This document shows positions 1 through 7,600 of a stretch of DNA of 12,316 nt, in pieces. The stretch comes from SMWD01 sp002729875. GTDB taxonomy: Bacteria > Pseudomonadota > Gammaproteobacteria > Steroidobacterales > GCA-2729495. The number at the start of each line of letters is the position of its first letter. Position 1 is the first letter of the stretch. A program made the translations under genes and the position numbers. Below the pieces are notes generated by a model, which saw only the letters and a list, made by a program, of their open reading frames with translations, was not told the DNA's origin and made no database searches. The stretch lies in contig DASCMH010000033.1 of NCBI GenBank assembly GCA_036010905.1, positions 1 through 12,316 on the forward strand, given 5' to 3'.

Positions 1-38
1 GGTTGAGGTCGCCAGTTCGAACCTGGTTGCCCGCTCCA
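1..38 (+). tRNA. tRNA-Gly, 3' part (5' end outside window)
   Basis: This is the 3' portion of a tRNA: the end of the anticodon stem, the variable loop, a T arm at 11-27 with the loop TTCGAAC (16-22), the 3' acceptor strand TGCCCGC (28-34), discriminator T35 and an encoded CCA at 36-38. The acceptor sequence, the U discriminator and the GGTTGAGGTC anticodon-stem/variable region match gammaproteobacterial tRNA-Gly(GCC). The anticodon lies outside the window, so the amino-acid identity is inferred from the remaining half. The following tRNA-Cys fits the common Gly-Cys tandem. Confidence 0.85.
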
Positions 39-113
39 TTTTTCCCGTCCACGGGGTGCGGTCTGTGGCGAGATTTGTAGTTGCGACAGCAGTAAGGCTG
101 CCGCAGGTGGCAC

Positions 114-187
114 GGCTAGGTGGCAGAGTGGTTATGCAGAGGACTGCAACTCCGTGTACGCCGGTTCGATTCCGACCCTAGCCTCCA
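114..187 (+). tRNA. tRNA-Cys (GCA anticodon)
   Basis: Complete 74-base cloverleaf. The acceptor stem GGCTAGG (114-120) pairs perfectly with CCTAGCC (177-183), followed by discriminator T184 and an encoded CCA (185-187). The anticodon loop 144-150 carries GCA at 146-148, which reads Cys codons. The T loop is TTCGATT (165-171). The anticodon stem 139-143/151-155 has an A140-G154 mismatch, and the T stem has a C161-A175 mismatch; as I recall, the latter is shared by other gammaproteobacterial tRNA-Cys genes. It lies 75 bases after the tRNA-Gly end, and the two are probably cotranscribed. Confidence 0.95.
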
Positions 188-218
188 TTTCAAGTTCTCA
201 GCACTACGGTCATATGGC

Positions 219-410
219 GGGGATTAGGTTGAGCGGGCAAGGCCATGTGCCTCCCCAGAGGAAACGGCAGTAAAGTCATTGCCTGTGGGGGTGTTGGTGA
301 CCAGCGTTACCCCAGGATAGGCAACAGTAACTGCTGCACTTACCTGTGCAACCTTAGACAGGTTTATAGAACAAGCCGCCCGGATTTAATGGTTGTGCGG
401 GCGGCTTGTT
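219..410 (+). ncRNA. Candidate structured RNA or tRNA-operon trailer, unidentified
   Basis: The region between tRNA-Cys and the next gene has no convincing protein but a run of inverted repeats. (1) GGGGA 219-223 pairs with TCCCC 252-256, enclosing GGCA 236-239 with TGCC 248-251. (2) TTGCCT 279-284 pairs with AGGCAA 319-324, enclosing GGGG 287-290 with CCCC 310-313 and TGG 295-297 with CCA 301-303. (3) ACCTGT 342-347 pairs with ACAGGT 358-363. (4) A 13-bp hairpin covers 370-410. I compared it from memory with RNase P RNA, tmRNA, 6S, 4.5S and cobalamin, TPP and Mn riboswitches and saw no match. It could be a small RNA, a processed tRNA trailer or chance structure. The pairing is seen; the RNA function is inferred. 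Confidence 0.3.
370..410 (+). terminator. Strong hairpin, probable terminator after the tRNA transcript
   Basis: A perfect 13-bp inverted repeat (370-382 with 398-410) has a GC-rich core and a 15-base loop. On the plus strand the stem ends in CTTGTT and is followed by ACATT, so the usual long T run is missing. On the minus strand it lies 29 bases past the stop codon of the gene ending at 439 and is followed by TCTAT. It may therefore end transcription from both sides. The stem is certain; the terminator role is likely but not proven because the U tract is weak on both strands. Confidence 0.5.
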
Positions 411-438
411 ACATTGCAGGATCGCTGCGGTGCTTTGA

Positions 439-1281
439 CTAGCGCCTGAGACAGCGGTGCATCACGATTTCAGACCCATCGACCTTGGAGAAGATGAAGG
501 CGCCACAATCCTTTTTCCCCCTGACGCCCAGAGGCATCACCCAAGCCACTTCAGAATATGCCGGATTGTCAAGCAACTCATCAGCCGGCGTCTGAGTAAA
601 GAATATGCCGGTAGTGATCGCATCACTCACGTCTGCGGGTTCCGGCTGGGGGTCCGGCCACGGATCCGTGATCCAAAATAGTTCATCCAGGGTCGTCGGA
701 GAGCCTTCGCCGGGATATTTGAATTTTTGTTCCTTGCCGAACTTGAGCACCGCATCCGGACTGTACACCGGGACTTTCTGAATACTCCGGTATTCCCTGC
801 TGCCGTCTTCCAATGCAAAAACGAACGCTCCGTTCATCATCTCTGTCTGGATGTATTCTTCGGCCCACCAGGGGGGTATCCAGGTAAAGCGGGTGTGCCG
901 ACCAAAATCTTTCACCAGCGCTGGAATATTCATTTTTCCGAACATGACGTCAGGAACCAAATAATGTCGTGGACAGCCGTCACCACCATTTACCACGCCG
1001 CAGGGGAAATACGCTTCATCCCACTCAGTAAGCCGCTCTTCATCAGCTTTAATAGTTTCGACCGCTTGTTGCGAGAAGGGGGTGAGTGCGAAAGCGAACT
1101 CTACGCGGTTTGAATGGTGACCAGAATCGCTGTCGCTGTCGCTGTCGCTATCGCTGTCCCCGTCCCCATATGATGAAGCCTGTGCGATGCTGGCCAGCAA
1201 AACCAGAACGAATGCCAGGGTGAACGGCAATAATTTATTGACCACTTGCCTTGCAAGTAATATTGCCGATAGTTGATTCAT
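439..1281 (-). CDS. Exported protein of unknown function with Ser-Asp repeat
   Basis: I do not recognise this family. The start at 1281 (280 aa) is preferred over the longer frame from 1350 because AAGGAGA sits 7-8 bases upstream and the translation then opens with a normal signal peptide: basic residues, a hydrophobic stretch at about 17-33 and an Ala-Gln-Ala cleavage site near residue 35. The mature protein begins with a GD/SD dipeptide run (residues 39-53) encoded by seven hexamer units. The remainder is rich in Pro and Trp (IPPWWAEEYI, ITDPWPDPQP) and has four Cys, two in CGVVNGGDGC and two near the C terminus, so disulfides in the periplasm are possible. It is a single gene facing away from the metal operon; no functional link is evident. 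Confidence 0.75.
   Translation of the reverse strand: MNQLSAILLARQVVNKLLPFTLAFVLVLLASIAQASSYGDGDSDSDSDSDSDSGHHSNRVEFAFALTPFSQQAVETIKADEERLTEWDEAYFPCGVVNGGDGCPRHYLVPDVMFGKMNIPALVKDFGRHTRFTWIPPWWAEEYIQTEMMNGAFVFALEDGSREYRSIQKVPVYSPDAVLKFGKEQKFKYPGEGSPTTLDELFWITDPWPDPQPEPADVSDAITTGIFFTQTPADELLDNPAYSEVAWVMPLGVRGKKDCGAFIFSKVDGSEIVMHRCLRR
1126..1167. repeat. Hexanucleotide tandem repeat, seven units
   Basis: Seven contiguous 6-base units (ATCGCT, GTCGCT x3, ATCGCT, GTCCCC x2 on the plus strand) lie inside the minus-strand gene and encode its GD/SD dipeptides. Because the unit is a multiple of three, slippage would change repeat length without shifting the frame. Confidence 0.85.
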
Positions 1282-1662
1282 GTCATTTCTCCTTGATCGG
1301 TAATCTTTGACCATGCTCTGCATGGGTGCCCTGCGTATTTGTTCGGGCAATTATGTTAGATTCTATTTCTATAAATTTATGCTGCTACGTATTGTTGTTG
1401 GCAAATCACCTGATTATGTAAAAAATCTGAAAGGCAGTGAGGTTTTGTATTTCAATAACTTATGTTAACTTTCTTGAAGCAAACTTAGTTCTGTTGATGG
1501 AAACATGCGCAAATATTAATAGGGGTCGAAGCGCATTTTTCCACCGGCGGTCAGGCTGGAGAGGCGCCGTAGATAGTCAATAAAAATGCGCTTCGACCTC
1601 TATTTTCGCCTTTTCCGTAACAGTCGGTTGCCACCGTGTAAAGTTTGCGCCATGCTGACTAA
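1282..1662. other. Intergenic region between divergent genes
   Basis: This 381-base gap separates the minus-strand exported-protein gene from the CzcI-like gene. Bases about 1350-1520 are AT-rich. A possible -10 for the leftward gene, CATAAT, reads on the minus strand at 1355-1350, 69 bases before its start, but no good -35 is visible. The palindromic element at 1518-1604 occupies the right half. Downstream of it, TGTAAA at 1637-1642 could be a weak -10 for the rightward operon, without a convincing -35. I saw no additional gene. Confidence 0.5.
1518..1604. mobile_element. Palindromic element with 23-bp arms (MITE or REP-like)
   Basis: The left arm 1518-1540 (AGGGGTCGAAGCGCATTTTT at 1521-1540) is complementary to the right arm 1582-1604 over 23 positions with a single G-T pair (1523/1599). 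The 41-base centre has its own 5-bp stem, CGGCG 1545-1549 with CGCCG 1565-1569, which would give a bulged double hairpin. The arm sequence, of the GGGGTC...GCGCATTTTT type, resembles termini I recall around IS200-like/REP-associated transposase genes and solitary miniature elements in gammaproteobacteria. No transposase is present here. The fold is certain. Its mobile origin is inferred; a transcription terminator or cruciform is the alternative. Confidence 0.55.
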
Positions 1663-1980
1663 ATGAGACCGCTGGTGACATTTTTCCTTATTACGCTGGT
1701 TGCTGCTCAGTTCGAGTACCTGACCGATGCGGGCGCGTTTCTGGATCAGGAGTACAGCGGCAGCGGTATTCCTGGCCTCCATCTGGATTTGGAGCATGGC
1801 CATCAGGATCATGATCTTGATGACTGCGATCATTGTTGCCATGGTGCCGGCCATCTGACTGCAATGGCGGTAAATCTGCCACTTGCCGTATGGTGCGGAC
1901 CTGCGGCAGAATCCGACGTGGCTCCGGTCAGCCTTGCCTCGCTGGCTATGCCGCCTCCTGTCCCACCCCCAATCAGCTGA
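1663..1980 (+). CDS. Small exported His/Cys-rich protein, CzcI-like
   Basis: A 105-residue protein with a short hydrophobic N terminus (about residues 4-17) followed by a His/Asp-rich segment, HGHQDHD at 45-51 and DDCDHCCHG at 53-61, then a Pro-rich tail. This is the layout of CzcI-type small periplasmic proteins encoded just ahead of czcC in Czc operons: a signal sequence, scattered His, then a Cys/His cluster. It is likely to bind Zn, Co, Cd or Cu in the periplasm and tune efflux, by position and composition rather than by clear homology. An in-frame stop directly precedes the ATG, so this is the most upstream start. No good Shine-Dalgarno is seen. The signal peptide is short and its cleavage site unclear, so it could be membrane-anchored. 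czcC starts 157 bases later. Confidence 0.6.
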   Translation: MRPLVTFFLITLVAAQFEYLTDAGAFLDQEYSGSGIPGLHLDLEHGHQDHDLDDCDHCCHGAGHLTAMAVNLPLAVWCGPAAESDVAPVSLASLAMPPPVPPPIS

Positions 1981-2081
1981 TTCATAGCGATCTCCGCCAC
2001 GTATGACGGTCCTGCACCGATATTGGCGTGGATATCCGTATTACCCCGGGAACCATGCGAGTTTGCGTCGCGGCCCGGCGT

Positions 2082-2111
2082 GGTAAAGGTAAATCCATAA
2101 CTACCTTTACC
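2082..2111. promoter_or_regulatory. 10-bp inverted repeat upstream of czcC
   Basis: GGTAAAGGTA (2082-2091) and TACCTTTACC (2102-2111) are perfect inverted repeats with a 10-base spacer, ending 26 bases before the preferred czcC start. No T run follows, so it is a poor terminator. It could be an operator for a dimeric regulator or an RNA hairpin that sets czcC expression relative to the upstream small gene. The regulatory role is inferred. Confidence 0.4.
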
Positions 2112-2137
2112 TCTGAATGCCTCGAAGGGTGGCCAAG

Positions 2138-3397
2138 ATGAACATTATTAGTGTAGCGACAATCACCTTGTTGGGTGTGACCTGGGCCGCCGCTGGCATG
2201 GCGGCGGAACGCATCCCGCTAACCTTGTCGGCGGCAGTGGCAAGGGCAACCAGCGCACACCCGGCGTTGCGGGCGGCGCAATTGCAGGTCGAGATTGCCG
2301 GAGGCCAACGCGATGCGAGCGCGCTGGCGCCGGTGACCACGGTCGGGCTTGAAGTTGAAAACTTTGCCGGCCATGGTTCGGTATCCGGGTTTGATGCGGC
2401 CGAAACCACGCTATCGATTGCCGGTAAGTTCGAACGTGGTGATAAATCAAAGCTGCGGCGAACGGCCGGGGAGCGGCGGGTTGATCTTGCCAGGTTGGGT
2501 GAGTTATCCATCCGACTGGAAGTCGAGGCCGCCACGGAACAGCTTTTTTACCGTGCATTGGCGGCCCAGCACAGCGAGAAAAATGCCACCGCAGCAGTGG
2601 CGCAGGGCGAACAACTGCTGGCCATTGTGCAGCGGCGGGTTGAAATTGGCCGCTCATCACTGGCGGAAAACCATACCGCCGTTATCCGCCTGACCCGTGC
2701 AAATCTTAACCAAGAGCAGGCCGTTCGGTTGGCACGCGCCGCTCGGAATCAACTGGCAATGCAGTGGGGAATGCCGGTGGCAGACTTCGTCGCTGTTGAC
2801 GGGAATCTTATGCATATTCCGCACATTTCAGATCTTTCGGTGTTGCATGACCGGGTTGAAGCAAACGCGGCGTTGCTTCAACTGGCGGGCGAACTGGAAC
2901 TGGCCCGTGTCCAGCAACGACTCGTCGCTGCCCAGGCAAAAACTGACCTTAAAGTATCAGCGGGTATTCGTTACCTGTCGGAGTTGAATGATGCTGCGTT
3001 GCTGGTTGGTGTCAATGTACCGATCGGCCAGCAAAAACGTACCCTGCCACTTAGTAATGTGGCACGTGCCCGCCAGGCACAGATTCCGTTGGAATCCGAA
3101 CAACTGCGGCGTGAACTGTTCGGCACGTTAGTCGGTCTGCATGCCGAAATAGAGCAGCGGAAACTGGCATTAACCGCAATTCGTGATGACATGGTGCCGC
3201 GTGCGGATGAATCACTTGAATTGTACCGAGAGGGTTATGACCTGGGTGGTTTTTCATTGCTTGAATTAACCGAAGCACAAAACATGGCACTCGGTCTGCG
3301 ACAAGAGTTGGTGGCAGTGGCCGCAGAGCTGCACGAATTGCGGATCGAATTATCAAGACTGACGGGTGACTCACAGACTCTGGGAGGCACGACATGA
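2138..3397 (+). CDS. czcC: CzcC-family outer membrane efflux protein
   Basis: This is the outer membrane channel (TolC/OEP superfamily) of a CzcCBA heavy-metal efflux pump; it would receive metal ions from CzcA/CzcB and release them outside the cell. The start at 2138 (419 aa) is chosen over the ATG at 2117 because AAGGGTGG lies just upstream and the protein then begins with a clean signal peptide, with cleavage near AAGMAA/ERIPLTL. Two OEP repeats follow, roughly residues 30-215 and 225-410, with long Ala/Leu/Gln/Arg-rich amphipathic helices (for example TSAHPALRAAQLQVEIA) and the conserved YREGYDLGGFSLLELTEAQ region near the end. The length is typical of CzcC. The stop overlaps the czcB start (ATGA), indicating translational coupling. 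Confidence 0.9.
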   Translation: MNIISVATITLLGVTWAAAGMAAERIPLTLSAAVARATSAHPALRAAQLQVEIAGGQRDASALAPVTTVGLEVENFAGHGSVSGFDAAETTLSIAGKFERGDKSKLRRTAGERRVDLARLGELSIRLEVEAATEQLFYRALAAQHSEKNATAAVAQGEQLLAIVQRRVEIGRSSLAENHTAVIRLTRANLNQEQAVRLARAARNQLAMQWGMPVADFVAVDGNLMHIPHISDLSVLHDRVEANAALLQLAGELELARVQQRLVAAQAKTDLKVSAGIRYLSELNDAALLVGVNVPIGQQKRTLPLSNVARARQAQIPLESEQLRRELFGTLVGLHAEIEQRKLALTAIRDDMVPRADESLELYREGYDLGGFSLLELTEAQNMALGLRQELVAVAAELHELRIELSRLTGDSQTLGGTT

Positions 3398-4656
3398 ATA
3401 AAACGCTAATCACTGGATTTATTATTGTTGTCATTACGACAGCAGTCAGTATTGGTGTGCTGACCCGGGAACCGGGCAGTGCTGAAGATAAACATGAGCA
3501 TGAAGCTCAGGGTCATGCTGATCATGATGAGGCAGACCGTGGTCCTCACGGCGGCCGCCTGCTGTCTCAGGGTTCATTCGCTATCGAAATTGTAATTGCC
3601 GAAACGGGTTTGCCGCCCGAATTTCATGTTTATGGATATGATCACGATCAGCCGCTCGCGCCGGATGATTTCTCATTGCGTATTCAGTTGACCCGGCTGG
3701 ACGGAACAGTCGACAAGTTCAACTTTTCACCGTTAGGTGATTTTCTGCGTGGTGACGGTATTGTCAGTGAGCCACATTCATTCGACGTAGAAGCCAGCGC
3801 ATTATTTGCTGGCAATGCATTCAGCTGGAACTATGCAAGCCATGAGGGCCGCACGCAAATCCCGGAGCAGATTGCCGCAGAGTCCGGTGTTGGTGTTGCG
3901 ATTGCAGGTTCGGCGCTGGTTGTCGATACCATTCAGGTAACCGGTACAGTGCAGGCACCGCCGTCCGGACTTTCCGAGGTGCGTGCGCGCTTTCCGGGAG
4001 TCGTCAGGAAAATTTTTAAGGATGTGGGCGATGAAGTGCAGGCAGGCGAGCTACTGGCGATTGTCGAAAGTAATGAAAGCTTGCGAACCTATGATGTCAG
4101 GGCACCGATTTCCGGCCTGATTGTGGCACGGGATCTGCAGGTTGGACAGGTTGCAACCAACAATCCTTTATATCAAATCATCGACCTGACGACGGTCTGG
4201 GTGCAACTCGATGCGCTGGGTCGTGACGCTGCGCAAGTGGCTGAGGGTCAATCAGTGCAGATTATCACCCTCGATGGTCTTACAGTGGAAGGCAGCATTG
4301 AGTGGCTGTCACCTCTGGTGGCTCACGGTAGTCAGAGTCAACGTGCCCGGGTACCGTTACCTAATCCGGACTGGCGCATCCGGCCCGGTCAGTTCGTCCG
4401 CGGTATCGTGACGGTTGCATCATCCGAAGTACCACTGGCGGTAAGAACGTCTGCTTTGCAGACTTTTCGTGATTTCGATGTGGTCTACGAAAAAATCGGT
4501 ACCACCTATGAGGTGCGTATGCTCAGTCTCGGTCGTCGTGACAGCGAGTATGTTGAGGTTCTCGGCGGGCTTACTCCGGGCGCTGTCTATGTGACTGACA
4601 ACAGTTACCTGATCAAGGCCGACATTGGCAAGTCAGGTGCAAGCCACCAACACTGA
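3394..4656 (+). CDS. czcB: CzcB-family periplasmic adaptor of RND metal efflux pump
   Basis: This membrane-fusion protein connects CzcA to CzcC and may hand metal to the pump. It has 420 aa and starts with a GGGAGG ribosome site 7 bases upstream. Residues 5-23 form an N-terminal membrane anchor or uncleaved signal. Next comes a His-rich segment (H34, H36, H41, H44) leading into GPHGGRLL (50-57), typical of CzcB proteins and a probable metal-binding region, followed by a beta-rich domain to about 150. A barrel-sandwich (lipoyl-like) domain covers about 196-254, then a beta-barrel and a membrane-proximal domain to the C terminus, which ends in HQH. The two halves of the barrel-sandwich are joined by only VESNESLRTYDVRAP (224-238), with no room for the long alpha-hairpin of many adaptors. 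czcA follows after 9 bases. Confidence 0.92.
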   Translation: MNKTLITGFIIVVITTAVSIGVLTREPGSAEDKHEHEAQGHADHDEADRGPHGGRLLSQGSFAIEIVIAETGLPPEFHVYGYDHDQPLAPDDFSLRIQLTRLDGTVDKFNFSPLGDFLRGDGIVSEPHSFDVEASALFAGNAFSWNYASHEGRTQIPEQIAAESGVGVAIAGSALVVDTIQVTGTVQAPPSGLSEVRARFPGVVRKIFKDVGDEVQAGELLAIVESNESLRTYDVRAPISGLIVARDLQVGQVATNNPLYQIIDLTTVWVQLDALGRDAAQVAEGQSVQIITLDGLTVEGSIEWLSPLVAHGSQSQRARVPLPNPDWRIRPGQFVRGIVTVASSEVPLAVRTSALQTFRDFDVVYEKIGTTYEVRMLSLGRRDSEYVEVLGGLTPGAVYVTDNSYLIKADIGKSGASHQH

Positions 4657-4665
4657 GGAAGCACG

Positions 4666-7600
4666 ATGCTGGAAACATTAATTAGTGCATCGTTGCGGCG
4701 CCGATGGTTTGTGCTGTTGGCGGTATTCGGATTTTGCGTTTTGGGGGTTTACAGCTACCAGCAGCTACCGATCGATGCCGTTCCCGATATTACCAACGTA
4801 CAGGTGCAGATCAATACGGAGGCATCCGGTTATTCACCGCTTGAGGCGGAACAACGCATTACCTTTCCGGTCGAAACTGCACTGGCGGGCTTGCCTTATC
4901 TTGATTACACCCGCTCATTGTCACGTTACGGCCTGTCGCAGATTACGGTTGTTTTCAAGGACGGTACAGATATATATCTCGCCAGGCAGCTGATCGGTGA
5001 ACGCCTGTCAGAAGTAAAGGGGCAATTACCGGCCGGCATAGAACCGGCAATGGGACCGATTGCTACCGGGCTCGGGGAAATTTTTACTTATGCTATTTCC
5101 AACGAGCCGGGAACCGAGCTGAGCCCGATGGACCTGCGCACTGTGCAGGACTGGATTGTGAGGCCGCAACTGCGTAAAACTCCCGGTGTTGTTGAGGTGA
5201 ATACAGTGGGCGGCTACACGAAGCAGTTCCATGTGCTTCCGGACCCGGTTCGACTGCAGGCCTACGACCTGACATTGCAGGACCTGGTTGCTGCTTTGCT
5301 GCGCAATAATGTCAATCAAGATGCGGGCTATATCGAATACAGCGGTACGCAATATACCGTGCGTTCACCCGGGCAGGTCAGCAACATTGAGGAGATACGT
5401 GAAATTGCAGTTACCTACCGTAACGGCGTACCGATATTATTATCAGAAATTGCCGAGGTGGAGCTTGGCGGTGAACTGCGAACCGGCGCGGCAACTCAGA
5501 ACGGCAGGGAGGTTGTGCTCGGTACGGTATTCATGTTGCTCGGTTCGAACAGCCGTGAAGTGGCGCGGGCCTCGGCCGAACGCATAGCTGAAATCCAACC
5601 GTCATTACCGGATGGTGTGGTACTCGAAACACTCTATGACCGCACATCGCTGGTCGATAAAACTATCGCTACGGTAGCGAAGAACCTGGCGGAGGGCGCA
5701 CTGCTGGTGATTCTTGTGCTAATGCTTTTGCTGGGCAACTGGCGCGGCGCATTGATCACGGCTGCCGTGATACCGGTTGCGATGCTGATGACAATAACCG
5801 GCATGGTGCAGGCCGGTGTTTCGGCTAACCTGATGAGTCTCGGTGCACTTGACTTCGGATTAATCGTTGACGGTGCCGTAATTATCGTTGAGAACTGCCT
5901 GCGAAGACTTGGCCAGGCCAGGCGTTCATCGAACCAGGTGCCCGCTTTAAAAGAGCGATTGGTAATAGTGAGTGCCGCGACCCGCGAAGTGATCCGCCCC
6001 GCAGTATTCGGTGTGACGATTATTCTGGTGGTTTATTTGCCGGTGCTGTCGCTGGCAGGTATCGAAGGCAAGATGTTCCGCCCGATGGCCTTTACCGTGA
6101 TCTTTGCACTGTTGTCGGCACTTATATTGTCGCTGACCGCTGTTCCGGCGGCGATTGCTTTGTTTGTCAAAGGGCGGGTGGCGGAAACGGAAAACCGCTT
6201 GATGCTTGCCGCCAGGGCAGCCTACCAACCCGTGCTGAAATTTGCATTGAATAACCGCGCCAGCGTTGTTTTAGCGGCGCTGGGATTGGTCGTTATTAGT
6301 GGCGCTCTGGCTACGCGTTTGGGTACTGAATTTGTGCCACAACTGGATGAGGGCGATATCGCCATGCACGCAATGCGTATCCCGGGCACGGGTCTGCAGC
6401 AGGCCGTTCAGATGCAAAATGCTCTGGAGAAGAAACTCAAGGAATTCCCTGAGGTCTCCCATATTTTTACCAAGATAGGCACCCCGGATGTCGCTACTGA
6501 TCCCATGCCGCCCTCAGTGGCAGATGTCATCATAATACTTAAAGATCGCAGCGAATGGCCTGACCCGCGCAGGTCAAAGGCGAACCTGGTCGGAGCAATG
6601 GAGCAGGCAGCTCGCCGTGTGCCCGGTAACAATTACGAGTTCACACAACCGATTCAAATGCGCTTTAACGAACTTATCTCCGGAGTGCGTTCCGATCTTG
6701 CCGTGAAGTTATATGGTGATGATCTTGATACATTAGTCGAAGTTGCGGAACGAATTAAACAGGAACTTGACGGGGTGCCGGGTGCCGCTGATGTGCGCAC
6801 CGAACCAGTAACCGGGTTGCCTGTGCTAACCGTGACTCCACGACGCGATCGGCTCAGACAATTTGGTCTGTCAGTTGCCGATGTACAGGGTAACCTCAGT
6901 ATTGCGCTGGGTGGTGCAACAGCCGGGAAAGTCTATGAAGGCGATCGACGTTTCGATATTGTTGTACGGTTAAGCGAAGCATTGCGTAACAATCTTGCTG
7001 CAATCGGCCGCCTGCCGATCCCGCTGCCACCAAATCCGGCCGCTGTCATTGGCGATGCGGACAGTTTGGGTTATGTCGGCACACCACCGGAAACTGTGCC
7101 GTTGGCGGAAGTCGCGGAGATTAGCTTTGAGGTCGGGCCAAACCAGATCAGTCGGGAAAACGGCAAACGGAGAATTTTTATCACCGCAAATGTACGCGGC
7201 CGCGACCTGGGTTCGTTTGTTGCCGATGTGCAGAAACGAATCGCACAACGGGTCGACATTCCTGCCGGTTACTGGGTGGAGTACGGCGGCACCTTCGAGC
7301 AACTGATCGCCGCATCACAACGTTTAACGGTACTCGTGCCGGTTACCCTGCTGCTTATTTTTATCCTGTTGCTTACCGCCTTCGGTTCTGTAAAGGATGC
7401 GGCACTGATTTTTTCCGGCGTGCCGCTGGCGCTAACCGGGGGGGTGGCCGCGTTGATGTTGCGGGGCATGCCGCTCAGTATGTCAGCGGCAGTCGGATTT
7501 ATTGCGCTGTCGGGTTTTGCCGTCCTGAACGGTGTGGTGATGCTGTCCTTTATTCAGGATCTGCGCCAAAAGCTGGATTTGGACACGGCTATTATCGACG

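Noticed and set aside
219..410. Known riboswitch or housekeeping RNA (RNase P, tmRNA, 6S, SRP, cobalamin, TPP)
   Set aside because: The conserved core sequences of these families were looked for by eye and not found.
1..438. Integration site of a genomic island next to tRNA-Cys
   Set aside because: No integrase gene and no repeat of the tRNA 3' end was seen downstream within the window.
245..442. 65-residue plus-strand frame between tRNA-Cys and the exported-protein gene
   Set aside because: Low-complexity Cys/Arg-rich product with no recognisable motif, it overlaps the hairpin series and ends in the convergent gene; more likely chance.
727..1113. 128-residue plus-strand frame
   Set aside because: Lies antisense within the exported-protein gene, which has a ribosome site and signal peptide; no supporting features of its own.
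1126..1167. Phase-variation switch by repeat slippage
   Set aside because: Units are six bases, so gain or loss keeps the reading frame; it would change length, not on/off state.
2107..2660. Minus-strand frames opposite czcC
   Set aside because: Antisense shadows of a well-supported gene, with Ala/Arg/Pro-rich composition typical of such shadows.
3051..3434. 127-residue minus-strand frame across the czcC/czcB junction
   Set aside because: Opposite two coupled real genes and carries no motif.
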